Below are positions 30,136 through 38,825 of a stretch of 64,000 nt of DNA, piece by piece. Below the pieces are notes generated by a model. That model did not search any database. It was not told the DNA's origin and worked only from the letters and a program-made list of their open reading frames with translations. The DNA comes from Paraburkholderia sp. BL10I2N1 (GTDB taxonomy: Bacteria; Pseudomonadota; Gammaproteobacteria; Burkholderiales; Burkholderiaceae): positions 62,001 through 126,000 of the forward strand of contig NZ_SNWA01000001.1 in NCBI RefSeq assembly GCF_004361815.1. The letters run 5' to 3'. Made by a program: the position numbers and the translations under genes. The first letter of the stretch is position 1. Each line of letters opens with the position of its first letter.

Positions 30136-31356
30136 ATGACGCAGTCTCCTATGCCTGAACTGTCCCCTTCCGCGGCACGTCCCGCGCGGCTCAGGCCCTT
30201 TGCCGATACCTCCGTGTCCGCCGTCGTCGCGGGCTTCGTCGCGATGATGACCGGCTACACCAGCTCGCTGGTGCTGATGTTCCAGGCCGGCCAGGCCGCG
30301 CATCTGAGCGACGCGCAGATCTCGTCGTGGATCTGGGCGCTGTCGATTGGCATGGCGCTCACCACCATTGGCCTGTCACTGAAGTTTCGTGCGCCGATCG
30401 TGATCGCCTGGTCGACGCCGGGGGCCGCGTTGCTCGTCGCGTCTCTGCCGCATGTGGCCTACCCCGAGGCAATCGGCGCGTTCATCGTCTGCGCATTGCT
30501 GCTAACCGTCGTCGGCCTGACCGGCTGGTTCGATACGCTGATGAAGAAGATTCCCGCAGGCATTGCGTCGGCCCTGCTGGCCGGCATCCTGTTCGAGATC
30601 GGCATCGAGATCTTCCGCGCGGCGCAGGTCCAGACGGCGCTCGTGCTAACGATGTTCTTCGTCTACCTCGTCATCAAGCGCTTCGCGCCGCGCTATGCGA
30701 TCGTGACGACGCTCGTGGTGGGCACGGCGGTGGCCGGCGGGCTCGGGCTCCTCGACTTCAGCCGCTTTCACGTCGCGCTCGCGCGCCCGGTCCTGACGAT
30801 GCCGGTGTTTTCCCTCGCCGCGATCATCAGTATCGGGATTCCGCTCTTCGTCGTCGCGATGGCGTCGCAGAACGTGCCCGGCATCGCCGTGCTGCGTGCG
30901 GACGGCTATACGACGCCCTCCGCGCCGCTGATCGCGACGACGGGCATCGCCTCGCTGATCCTCGCGCCTTTCGGCTCGCACGGGATCAACCTGGCCGCCA
31001 TCACCGCGGCCATCTGCACCGGTCATGAAGCCCATGAAGACCGTTCGAAGCGCTATACCGCGGCTGTCTGGTGCGGCACTTTCTACCTGATCGCCGGCAT
31101 TTTCGGCGCGACAATCGCAGCGCTGTTCGCTTCGCTGCCCAAGGCGCTGGTGGTGTCGGTCGCGGCGCTCGCGCTGTTCGGCTCGATCATGAGCGGCCTC
31201 GCCAACGCCATGCAGGACGTGAAGCAGCGCGAAGCGGCGCTCGTCACGTTCATGGTGACGGCCTCCGGGCTTACGCTGCTGTCGATCGGCTCCGCGTTCT
31301 GGGGGCTGGTAGCCGGCGTGCTGACCCAGTTCGTGCTGACTGCCCGCCGCACGTGA
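30136..31356 (+). CDS. benE: Benzoate/H+ symporter, BenE family
   Basis: Inner-membrane transporter of 406 residues with about 11-12 hydrophobic segments and the BenE-type motifs FVAMMTGYTSS near the first helix, IAWSTPGAALL, and APFGSHGINLAAITAAICTG. BenE imports benzoate with protons, but specificity of this member is inferred only. It starts 42 nt after the VWA gene on the same strand; an ATG five codons later is an alternative start. No benzoate catabolic genes are in the window. Confidence 0.85.
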   Translation: MTQSPMPELSPSAARPARLRPFADTSVSAVVAGFVAMMTGYTSSLVLMFQAGQAAHLSDAQISSWIWALSIGMALTTIGLSLKFRAPIVIAWSTPGAALLVASLPHVAYPEAIGAFIVCALLLTVVGLTGWFDTLMKKIPAGIASALLAGILFEIGIEIFRAAQVQTALVLTMFFVYLVIKRFAPRYAIVTTLVVGTAVAGGLGLLDFSRFHVALARPVLTMPVFSLAAIISIGIPLFVVAMASQNVPGIAVLRADGYTTPSAPLIATTGIASLILAPFGSHGINLAAITAAICTGHEAHEDRSKRYTAAVWCGTFYLIAGIFGATIAALFASLPKALVVSVAALALFGSIMSGLANAMQDVKQREAALVTFMVTASGLTLLSIGSAFWGLVAGVLTQFVLTARRT

Positions 31357-31552
31357 GCCGGCAGGCGCGAACGAAATGCCGATGCGACATTGTCAAAACC
31401 GCATCATCCGATCCGCCATAGAATAGAAGTATCGGGCGGCGCTTTACGGCAGGGTTGCGTAAGCGTCGCATGTGAGCGGCTGCCGCCAGCGTCCCCAGCA
31501 GCAGTCTCATCTTTCCCTGGACCACGGCGCGTGTGCGCCCAGAAGGCTCGAC

Positions 31553-32506
31553 ATGACTACCGCACTCGATCAGCTCAAGCAATACACGACTGTCGTCGCC
31601 GACACCGGCGACTTCCAGCAACTCGCCCAGTACAAGCCGCGGGACGCGACCACCAATCCGTCGCTGATCCTCAAGGCCGTGCAGAAGGACGACTATCGTC
31701 CGCTGCTCGAGAAAACCGTACGCGATCACGCGTCGAAACCGGTCGGCGCGATCATCGATCAGTTGCTGATCGCATTCGGCACTGAAATTCTCAAGATCAT
31801 TCCGGGCCGCGTATCCACCGAAGTCGACGCGCGCCTGTCGTTCGACACGCAAGCGTCGATCGCCAAGGCCCACGAACTGATCGGTTTCTACAAGGCCGCC
31901 GGCATCGAACGTGAACGCGTGCTGATCAAGCTCGCGTCGACATGGGAAGGCATCCGCGCCGCCGAAGTCCTGCAGAAAGACGGCATCAAATGCAACATGA
32001 CGCTGCTGTTCTCGCTCGCCCAGGCCGCCGCCTGCGCCGAAGCGGGCGCGCAACTGATTTCGCCGTTCGTCGGGCGCATCTACGACTGGTACAAGAAGAA
32101 CGCCGGCGCCAACTGGGACGAGGCGAAAGACGGCGGCGCGAACGATCCGGGCGTGCAGTCGGTGCGCCGCATTTACGCGTACTACAAGAAGTTCGGCTAC
32201 CCGACCGAAGTGATGGGCGCGAGCTTCCGCACCACCACGCAGATCACCGAACTGGCCGGCTGCGACCTGCTGACGATCAGCCCCGACCTGCTGCAGAAGC
32301 TGCAGGACAGCACGGAAACGGTTGAACGCAAGCTGTCGCCGGAGCTCGGCAAGAGCGCCGACATCAAGAAGGTGCCGGTCGACGAGTCGTCGTTCCGCTT
32401 CCAGGTCAACGACGAGGCGATGGCGACCGAAAAGCTCGCCGAAGGCATCCGCGCGTTCGCGGCCGACGCCGTCAAGCTCGAAAAACTGATCGAGGGTCTG
32501 CGCTAG
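31553..32506 (+). CDS. tal: Transaldolase
   Basis: Non-oxidative pentose phosphate pathway enzyme transferring dihydroxyacetone from sedoheptulose 7-phosphate to glyceraldehyde 3-phosphate. The 317-residue protein starts [20 protein letters not shown] and shows the signatures [10 protein letters not shown] and the Schiff-base lysine in [12 protein letters not shown]. Length is that of the TalB class. It ends at an excellent intrinsic terminator. Confidence 0.97.
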   Translation: MTTALDQLKQYTTVVADTGDFQQLAQYKPRDATTNPSLILKAVQKDDYRPLLEKTVRDHASKPVGAIIDQLLIAFGTEILKIIPGRVSTEVDARLSFDTQASIAKAHELIGFYKAAGIERERVLIKLASTWEGIRAAEVLQKDGIKCNMTLLFSLAQAAACAEAGAQLISPFVGRIYDWYKKNAGANWDEAKDGGANDPGVQSVRRIYAYYKKFGYPTEVMGASFRTTTQITELAGCDLLTISPDLLQKLQDSTETVERKLSPELGKSADIKKVPVDESSFRFQVNDEAMATEKLAEGIRAFAADAVKLEKLIEGLR

Positions 32507-32530
32507 CCCCCGCAGGCACTTCGCCGATCT

Positions 32531-32564
32531 GCGCGTGGCCGCCCGGCCACGCGCGCTGTTTTTT
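32531..32564 (+). terminator. Intrinsic terminator of tal
   Basis: 10-bp perfect stem GCGCGTGGCC / GGCCACGCGC with loop GCCC, followed directly by gctgtttttt and a second T-run. It stands 24 nt after the tal stop. Confidence 0.93.
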
Positions 32565-32767
32565 GCGCTGTTTTTCCCTCACTTCCGCGCCGCCTCAGAC
32601 TTCCGCCCCCTCAGCCTTCTGCCCCCTCTTCGCGGAACTTCACACGTCGTCACAATTGGCGCGGCTGCAGCGCCTACAATCATCTGCACTGTCACGTCCC
32701 GACTTGCCGCATTGCGGCAAAGAGGTCAGCGGCGCCCCGCCCGCGTGACGCATACCAGGAGATGAGA

Positions 32768-33196
32768 ATGCAAGTCCAGCCTTATGTATTTTTCAACGGC
32801 CGTTGCGAAGAGGCGCTGACGTTCTATCGAGAGAAACTCGGCGCCGAGGTGCTGTTCCAGATGCGCTTCAAGGACGCGCCGCCCTCAAACGAACACCCCG
32901 TCGCACCAGGCACGGAAGACAAGATCATGCACGCCACGCTGCGGATCGGCACGACCGAACTGATGGCTTCCGACGGCGACTGCAAAGCCCAGGCCACTCC
33001 GTATGCCGGCTTCAGCCTGTCACTCACCGCCGACGACGCCGCCGCCGGCGAAAAGCTGTTCAACGCGCTGGCTGACGGCGGCAAGATTACGTTGCCATGG
33101 CAAGCCACCTTCTGGAGCAAAGGGTTCGGCATGGTCGCGGACCGGTTTGGTGTCCAGTGGATGGTGACGATTCCGCACGAAGCGAGTCCGCAGTGA
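32768..33196 (+). CDS. VOC-superfamily protein, PhnB/YjdN-like
   Basis: Glyoxalase-fold protein of 142 residues starting MQVQPYVFFNGRCEEALTFY, with MHATLRIGTTELMASD and the C-terminal WATFWSKGFGMVADRFGVQWMV, the typical PhnB-like arrangement. Catalytic activity and ligand are unknown. AGGAG 6 nt upstream favours the ATG at 32768 over the one at 32762. It is convergent with the FUSC gene. Confidence 0.85.
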   Translation: MQVQPYVFFNGRCEEALTFYREKLGAEVLFQMRFKDAPPSNEHPVAPGTEDKIMHATLRIGTTELMASDGDCKAQATPYAGFSLSLTADDAAAGEKLFNALADGGKITLPWQATFWSKGFGMVADRFGVQWMVTIPHEASPQ

Positions 33197-33233
33197 GGCG
33201 GTGAGGAAGCGTCGCAGTGACTCAGGCCGTGCC

Positions 33234-34367
33234 CTACCCGAGCGCCAGCACCCGCGAGTGCAGCTCGATGTTCCACTGCGACTCCGTTTCCAGCAGTAGC
33301 GCGCGCAACCGGTCCACCTGCTCGGCTATCCTCAGGCCCAGCCAGTAAGGCCCCTGCAGATCGGCAGGCAGACCAGCCGCAAGCGCAGGATCTGGCTCCT
33401 TCAGCGCCGACGCTTCTGGAATCCGGAACCGCGTCGCGCCCGCGAAGCGCAGGGCGCGCGCCATCGCGAGCAGGGTCGCGCGCACCGTCCGCACCTCGAT
33501 CCCGCATTGCCGCGCAAAGGCTTCACGCCCGGCAGCATCGAGATGCGCGAGCGCGCCCGTCGCCATCAACTCGATTGCACTCAGGAGCGCCCGGTGCAAC
33601 CGTTGAATCTCTTCAAGCCGCGTCTGCGGCACGTCGATTTCCTTTGCCACCGACGGGATCAACGCGCGCAACTGCACCAGCCGCGCGCTCAGCACCAGAA
33701 AGATTTTCAACTGCTCGTCGGCACAGAACGGCTTGCCACTCAGCATCCGCGCGTAGACTCGCGCGCACGCGCGCAGATTGTCGGCGAGCAGGTAGCGCCA
33801 TGAATAGGTTGCGTGCAGCGGTAGTGCGAACGAAAACGCGAGCGCAACCACGATGCCGATCATCACGTTCAACGTGCGCCAGAGACCTGTGTCGATCAGG
33901 TTGTCGCCGTGACCCGCGACGATACACATCGTGATCGCCGTCAGGAGCGCGATGTAGCCCGGCTTGCCGATCGCGAACCACGCGCAGATGGCGGCTACCA
34001 CCGACATCAGCAGATAGGTGAGCGGCAGCGAGCCAATCAGGTCGCGCTGAAGGATCATCACGAGCCCGATGGTCGCGCCAAGCATCGTCCCGAGCGCCCG
34101 CTCGGCGGCCTTTTTGCGGATGTTGCCGTGATGCTGCAAGCCGCCGATGACGACCAGCAGCGTCACCGACGCCCAGATGCCGTGCGGAATATTGATCCCG
34201 GTCGTCGCGAGTATCGATACCAGCATCGCGAGGCCGACCCGCAGGCTGTGAACGAGCCTGGCGTGCCGATACCGGTAGTAAGGCGAACCGATCACGCGCA
34301 CCATTCGCCCCGTGCGTCCAAAACGCGTGCGACGTGGCGGAAGGGGGTCGGAATCGGCACTAGCCAT
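33234..34367 (-). CDS. FUSC-family inner-membrane protein (aromatic acid exporter type)
   Basis: Protein of 377 residues with a block of about six hydrophobic segments (from SLRVGLAMLVSILATTGINIP to MIGIVVALAFSFALP) followed by a cytosolic helical part, as in the FUSC/YccS/AaeB group. These proteins export aromatic carboxylic acids or similar compounds. GIWASVTLLVVIGG and GTMLGATIGL are characteristic. Start is uncertain: ATG at 34367 is used; an in-frame GTG at 34415 is possible; neither has a clear Shine-Dalgarno. Confidence 0.82.
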   Translation of the reverse strand: MASADSDPLPPRRTRFGRTGRMVRVIGSPYYRYRHARLVHSLRVGLAMLVSILATTGINIPHGIWASVTLLVVIGGLQHHGNIRKKAAERALGTMLGATIGLVMILQRDLIGSLPLTYLLMSVVAAICAWFAIGKPGYIALLTAITMCIVAGHGDNLIDTGLWRTLNVMIGIVVALAFSFALPLHATYSWRYLLADNLRACARVYARMLSGKPFCADEQLKIFLVLSARLVQLRALIPSVAKEIDVPQTRLEEIQRLHRALLSAIELMATGALAHLDAAGREAFARQCGIEVRTVRATLLAMARALRFAGATRFRIPEASALKEPDPALAAGLPADLQGPYWLGLRIAEQVDRLRALLLETESQWNIELHSRVLALG

Positions 34368-34426
34368 GCTGACGGAGCGGTCTGATTGATTCGGAGAGAC
34401 TTCAGTATCGCCCACCAGAAACAGTA

Positions 34427-34452
34427 ACGCCCGTGACTTTCGTCGCGGGCGT
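34427..34452 (-). terminator. Candidate terminator of the symporter gene
   Basis: Stem ACGCCCG / CGGGCGT (7 bp) with a 12-nt loop, 44 nt past the symporter stop on the minus strand, followed there by the T-rich ttactgtttct. It overlaps the upstream region of the FUSC gene. Confidence 0.45.
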
Positions 34453-34495
34453 CCGTTTCGATGGCAATGATCAACGCGCCGCGCGCGTCTTTCGA

Positions 34496-36046
34496 TCAGC
34501 TTTCGACGACATCCAGATAGTCTTCCGGACGCGTGCGGTCTTCCGCGCGTGCCATGCCGAAGACACGCACCAGCAGGCTCACGACGATCGCCACCACCAG
34601 GTTCACGATCAGCGACCAGAACGCCGCATAGCCCGGAATCCCCAGACCGCCAATGTGGATCGTATAGATCGAGCTGGCGAGCTTCAGCGAGATCGCCATC
34701 CAGGTGCCGGTCGCAATGCCCACCGCCCAGCCGATCAGGAGACCCCGGTAGTCGAGCACCCGCGTGAAGAGCCCCAGCACGATAGCCGGCAGCGTCTGGA
34801 TGATCCAGATCCCGCCGAGCAGTTGCAGCTGGATCGCGTACGTGAGCGGCAGGCCCAGAATGAACGCCACCGCGCCGACCTTCACGATGAGCGACACCAG
34901 TTTCGCGATGTTCGTCTCCTGCTCGTGCGTCATGTTGCGATTGACGAACTCCTTGTGGATGTTGCGCGTGTACAGATTAGCTGCCGCAATCGACATGATC
35001 GCCGCGGGCACCAGCGCCCCGATGCCGATCGCCGCAAACGCGACGCCGACGAACCACGACGGGAAGAAGTGCAGGAACAGCGCAGGCACGGCGAAGTTCG
35101 GACCGAACGCCTTGAAGTACGGCACGAATTCCGGCATGTCCTTGACGCCTGCCGCGAGCGCCATGAAACCAAGCAGCGCGAGCAGACCCAGCACCAGCGA
35201 ATAGGCCGGCAGCATGGCCATGTTGCGGCGAATCGAGTTGCCGGATTTCGACGACAGGATGGCCGTGACCGAGTGCGGATACAGGAACAGTGCCAGCGCC
35301 GAGCCGACCGCGAGCGTGGCGTAGGCGCTATAGCCGTTCAGGCTCGAGACGTCCGGCGACTTCAGCAGCAGCTTGGCCGGCGGCACCGCACCGAAGATAT
35401 GGCCGAAGCCACCCAGCTGCGGTGGAATCACGATAATGGCGGCGGCAATCGTGATGTAGATCAGCAGGTCCTTGACGACGGCGATCATTGCAGGCGCGCG
35501 CAGCCCCGACGTGTACGTGTACGCGGCAAGAATCGCGAACGCGATGATCAGCGGCAGATCGCCGACGAACCCCGTCGTGTCGAAGCCGAGCGCGCCGATC
35601 ACCACTTCGATACCCACCAGTTGCAGCGCGATGTACGGCATCGTGGCAACAATGCCGGTCACGGCGATCGCGAGCGCGAGCATGCGGCTGCCATAGCGCG
35701 CACTGACGAAGTCGGCCGAGGTCACGTAGCCGTGACGCTTCGCGATGGTCCACAGCTTCGGAAACACGACGAACGCAAACGGGTAGATCAGGATCGTGTA
35801 CGGAAGCGCGAAGAAGCCGGTTGCGCCCGCACCGAACACGAGAGCCGGCACGGCGATGAAGGTGTACGCGGTGTACAGGTCGCCGCCGAGCAGGAACCAG
35901 GTGACGATGGTGCCGAAGCGCCGGCCGCCGAGGCCCCACTCTTCCAGACGCGCGAGGTCGCCGCGCCGCCAGTGCGCCGCGACGAAACCGAGGATCGTGA
36001 CACCGATAAAGAAGAGGACGAAGACAAAGGTTGCGGTGGCGTTCAT
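34496..36046 (-). CDS. mctP: Sodium:solute symporter family monocarboxylate permease (MctP-like)
   Basis: Inner-membrane transporter of 516 residues with about 13 hydrophobic segments and SSS-family motifs (EEWGLGGRRFGTIVTWFLLGGDLYTA-type start beginning EEWGLGGRRF, SADFVSARYG, AIGIGALVPAAIMSIAAANL). MctP-type permeases take up monocarboxylates such as lactate, pyruvate or propionate. The ATG overlaps the stop of the upstream DUF3311 gene as ATGA, indicating translational coupling, a pairing characteristic of these transporters. Substrate is inferred. Confidence 0.87.
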   Translation of the reverse strand: MNATATFVFVLFFIGVTILGFVAAHWRRGDLARLEEWGLGGRRFGTIVTWFLLGGDLYTAYTFIAVPALVFGAGATGFFALPYTILIYPFAFVVFPKLWTIAKRHGYVTSADFVSARYGSRMLALAIAVTGIVATMPYIALQLVGIEVVIGALGFDTTGFVGDLPLIIAFAILAAYTYTSGLRAPAMIAVVKDLLIYITIAAAIIVIPPQLGGFGHIFGAVPPAKLLLKSPDVSSLNGYSAYATLAVGSALALFLYPHSVTAILSSKSGNSIRRNMAMLPAYSLVLGLLALLGFMALAAGVKDMPEFVPYFKAFGPNFAVPALFLHFFPSWFVGVAFAAIGIGALVPAAIMSIAAANLYTRNIHKEFVNRNMTHEQETNIAKLVSLIVKVGAVAFILGLPLTYAIQLQLLGGIWIIQTLPAIVLGLFTRVLDYRGLLIGWAVGIATGTWMAISLKLASSIYTIHIGGLGIPGYAAFWSLIVNLVVAIVVSLLVRVFGMARAEDRTRPEDYLDVVES

Positions 36047-36273
36047 CGCGCGCCCCCTTCCGTCGGGCGTTGCCTGGTTTTGAAGTAGACGACGGCCGTG
36101 ATGACCGCGCTGATCAGCACCCACGCCAGCTGATACCAGTAGAAGAACGGAAAATCGAACAGCTGCGGTTCGATCCTGTTGTAGGACGGCACCCAGATCA
36201 TCGCGATCCAGGGAAGTACCAATAACCACAGCCAGTGTTTGCTGGCCTTGCTGGCGTCGGCGTCGTGAGCCAT
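36043..36273 (-). CDS. DUF3311 small membrane subunit of the symporter
   Basis: A 76-residue protein with two hydrophobic segments (WLWLLVLPWIAMIWVP and FYWYQLAWVLISAVITAVVYF), the DUF3311 layout. It is encoded just upstream of, and overlaps by 4 nt, the SSS-family permease; it is thought to be an accessory subunit. GGAG lies 5 nt before the ATG. Confidence 0.88.
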   Translation of the reverse strand: MAHDADASKASKHWLWLLVLPWIAMIWVPSYNRIEPQLFDFPFFYWYQLAWVLISAVITAVVYFKTRQRPTEGGAR

Positions 36274-36627
36274 GACGTCTCCTCTTTACTTTTATTGAAT
36301 TGTCGCCCGTGTTCGACGGGTACCGGCCCCGGAAGCGGATAGCCCACGGGCACCCCGAAAGCTTCGAAAGAGTATAGGAGCCGCGAACCTGTGGTCAAGC
36401 GGGGGTGACCCCAAGCAGGCTGGGCTTGTCAAGAGAGGAACACCTGTGATCGCGGACGTACAGGGGCCGCAGAGGGCCGCGCGCGCTGCACGAGGGATCT
36501 TCCGATGAGATGCGTGAGGCTCTCGTGCGAAGCAGTCGCATGTGAAATGGCCGCAGCGGCATCGATGCCGTCGCGGCCATGTCTTTCGTCAGCAGACGCG
36601 CCCGGAATGCGCCTGCGCTGCGGATTC
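36274..36627. other. Intergenic region with a hairpin, no gene seen
   Basis: About 350 nt between the DUF3311 start and the end of the spermidine-synthase-like gene, both on the minus strand. It should contain the symporter promoter. The only structure found is the inverted repeat at 36547-36580. Open frames here do not look like proteins. Confidence 0.4.
36547..36580 (-). terminator. Hairpin after the spermidine-synthase-like gene
   Basis: Outer stem ATGGCCGC / GCGGCCAT and inner palindrome CGGCATCGATGCCG separated by a 2-nt mismatch on each side. It lies 47 nt past the stop of the minus-strand operon. A T-run is missing. Confidence 0.5.
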
Positions 36628-37539
36628 TCAGATGGAGAACGAACCCGTGTTCTGGCCGGTCGATTCCTGCAAGCCCTTGATCCACTTGCGGGCCGGCAGG
36701 CCGAGCTGCGTTTCGATCAGCTTCGCGCGCTGTTGCAGCGTCGCGAACGGCACGTTCAGCGTCGGACCCGAGAACGCGATCGCGACGCGATTGCCGTCGT
36801 GCACTTCCGGCAACGCGAAGACGCGGCCGTCAAACGCTTCGTTCAGCCGCTTCATGTTGCGCACGAAGCTCGGATGATCGCCGAACAGGTTGACCGTCGC
36901 GATGCCTGCATGGCTCAGGCACGCACGCACCGCGCGATAGAACGCCACGCTGTCGAGCACCGGACCGCGCGCCGTCGCATCATAGACATCGATCTGCAGT
37001 GCGCCGATCGTGCCGTGATTCGTCCGGTTATTGACGAAGTCCCATGCGTCCGCTTCGTGTACGGTGAGCCGCGCGTCGTTTGCCGGCAGTTCGAACATCG
37101 TGCGCGCGGCGACCACGACGGCCGGGTTCAGCTCCACCGCCTCAACCTTCGCGCCCTTGAGGAAGCGGTGCGCGAACTTCGTCAGCGCCGCGGCGCCGAG
37201 GCCGAGCTGCACAATGCGCTTCGGCGTTTCGAGGAACAGCAGCCACGCCATCATCTGCTGGGCGTATTCGAGCTCGATGTGCTGCGGTTTCCTCAGGCGC
37301 ATTGCGCCCTGCACCCATTCGGTGCCGAAGTGGAGATAGCGAACACCGCCCTCTTCCGAGAACGTAACAGGTGCAAAACGCGGCTTGCGCGGCGCTTCGA
37401 TGAGCGGAGCGTCGTCGAGATCTTCGTTCAGTGCGCGCTTTTTCGTGCGCGTCATTTTCTGCTTCGAGCCAGCGGGTTCAGCCTGTTTGTTGCGGAAGGC
37501 ACGCGCCTCGGCAGAAGCGCGCTTGATGAGTTTCGTCAT
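36628..37539 (-). CDS. Spermidine-synthase-like class I methyltransferase-fold protein
   Basis: Protein of 303 residues with a basic N-terminal extension (TKLIKRASAEARAFRNK) and a Rossmann-like domain: IVQLGLGAAALTKFAHRF (nucleotide loop), VEAVELNPAVVVAAR, VHEADAWDFV and IDVYDATARGP. It resembles SpeE-like proteins, but the aminopropyl-transfer residues cannot be confirmed, so the reaction is open. Its ATG overlaps the stop of the deoxyinosine glycosylase gene by 4 nt. It is the third gene of a ubiC-led operon. Confidence 0.78.
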   Translation of the reverse strand: MTKLIKRASAEARAFRNKQAEPAGSKQKMTRTKKRALNEDLDDAPLIEAPRKPRFAPVTFSEEGGVRYLHFGTEWVQGAMRLRKPQHIELEYAQQMMAWLLFLETPKRIVQLGLGAAALTKFAHRFLKGAKVEAVELNPAVVVAARTMFELPANDARLTVHEADAWDFVNNRTNHGTIGALQIDVYDATARGPVLDSVAFYRAVRACLSHAGIATVNLFGDHPSFVRNMKRLNEAFDGRVFALPEVHDGNRVAIAFSGPTLNVPFATLQQRAKLIETQLGLPARKWIKGLQESTGQNTGSFSI

Positions 37540-38009
37540 GTAAGGATGTCGCGCCAGAGACGCAATTTTTGGTCGAACGAGAGCATAGCATTCGCCGGAC
37601 TCGACGAAGGCAATACGAGGGTGGTGTAACCCGCTTCGGCGATGACCGGCGCAAAGCGGCCAGCCGTCTTGCCGTTGAAGCAGACCTTGCTGAGCTTCGG
37701 CGCATGGGCGCGCAGCGAAGCGAAATCGTTGGGTGTCGCGTTGCGGATCGCCACGTCGAGACTGCCTTCGCGCTCGCACGCCGCAAGCACGTCCCAGACG
37801 CCGATGCCATGCGTCAACAGGCGATCGAGGCGCGCATGATACGGCAGCTCGACGAGCGGCTCTTCGAGGACCGCCCCCAGCAACCGCCAGAACTGGTTGC
37901 GCGGATGCGCATAGTACTGCGTCGCGGCAAGCGACGCCTCGCCCGGGAAGCTGCCCAGAACCAGCGTATGCGTGTCAGCGCTGACGGCGGGAGGAAAGCC
38001 GCACAGCAT
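37536..38009 (-). CDS. DNA-deoxyinosine (hypoxanthine) glycosylase, UDG superfamily
   Basis: Base-excision enzyme of 157 residues in the uracil-DNA-glycosylase superfamily; the group removes hypoxanthine from deaminated adenine. The signature VLGSFPGEASL and QYYAHPRNQFW at the N-terminus and LPSSSPANA near the C-terminus fit family-6 hypoxanthine DNA glycosylases. The gene overlaps ubiC by 1 nt (TGATG) and the next gene by 4 nt, so all three are translated together. How ubiquinone synthesis and DNA repair relate here is not evident. Confidence 0.85.
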   Translation of the reverse strand: MLCGFPPAVSADTHTLVLGSFPGEASLAATQYYAHPRNQFWRLLGAVLEEPLVELPYHARLDRLLTHGIGVWDVLAACEREGSLDVAIRNATPNDFASLRAHAPKLSKVCFNGKTAGRFAPVIAEAGYTTLVLPSSSPANAMLSFDQKLRLWRDILT

Positions 38010-38698
38010 CAGCGGGGTGCCTCGTCGCCAGAACGCGCAACGGCATGATGATGTGCACGCGATGTGGTGTGTTCGAGCGGCCGCCCATGTTCGCGCTGGT
38101 GGACGCGCGGCGTCTCATGCGCGCCGGTGGCCATGCGCGACCGCGCAGCCAGATGCGCCCACAGTGCGGGCAGCATGCACTCGGTGACCATCAACGGCGC
38201 GCCATGTCGCTCGAACACGGAACGGCGCGCGACCAGCGCATGCGGCAGGCCACCGTCGATCTCACGCGCAGCGAGCCGGTAGAGCGGATGCCGCGCCGTG
38301 AGCCTGCGGCTCACGAGCGCCGAGCGTGCGACACTGCTATCGCTGTAGAGCAACTCGGCAAGCGGACGATTGCGCAGACGGCGCATCGCTTGCCAGACGC
38401 CGATGCTTGCGGCAAGCGGCGCGATGCTGTGGGCAGCGACGAAGGGCGTGCCGTCGACGGAAAGCACGACTTCGCGGACCCATACGGGTGAACGGGGCGC
38501 CACGCGCAGCGCCGCATGTTCGTCGGCCCACGGATCAGCGACGATTTCGCGCGTGACACGCACGCTGACCGCGCCAAGCGTGGCCAGATGCGCGGTCAGC
38601 GAACCGCCGCGCGTGAGCCAGTCCTTTTGATCGCGGGTGAAGCCGGGCATGGGCGCGACGCACCAGTGCGCGTCCGCGGCATCGAAACGAATAAGCAT
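38009..38698 (-). CDS. ubiC: Chorismate lyase (chorismate-pyruvate lyase)
   Basis: First committed step of ubiquinone synthesis: chorismate to 4-hydroxybenzoate and pyruvate. In 229 residues the conserved parts are [13 protein letters not shown], the substrate Arg in PVWVREVVL and the catalytic Glu in VTECMLPAL. The last 30 or so residues form a His/Arg-rich tail ([17 protein letters not shown]) absent from E. coli UbiC. The ATG at 38698 fits the family; an ATG three codons upstream is possible. It leads the overlapping operon. Confidence 0.88.
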   Translation of the reverse strand: MLIRFDAADAHWCVAPMPGFTRDQKDWLTRGGSLTAHLATLGAVSVRVTREIVADPWADEHAALRVAPRSPVWVREVVLSVDGTPFVAAHSIAPLAASIGVWQAMRRLRNRPLAELLYSDSSVARSALVSRRLTARHPLYRLAAREIDGGLPHALVARRSVFERHGAPLMVTECMLPALWAHLAARSRMATGAHETPRVHQREHGRPLEHTTSRAHHHAVARSGDEAPR

Positions 38699-38758
38699 GG
38701 CCCGCATTATAAGATGCGCGCGGCGGGCGTTGCCGCCAGGCGTCCCTGCGCTAGCACC

Positions 38759-38789
38759 AAAAAAATGCGCTGCCAAAGCAGCGCATTTT
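38759..38789 (-). terminator. Intrinsic terminator of htpG
   Basis: Perfect 12-bp stem AAAATGCGCTGC / GCAGCGCATTTT with loop CAAA; read on the minus strand it ends in seven T. It lies 37 nt after the htpG stop. Confidence 0.94.
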
Positions 38790-38825
38790 CACAACCAGCA
38801 AGCTTTCTGGCTTGAGCCTGCTGCG

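Noticed and set aside
36395..36685. Minus-strand ORF in the gap beside the spermidine-synthase-like gene
   Set aside because: It overlaps the 3' end of that gene in another frame and has no protein-like pattern.
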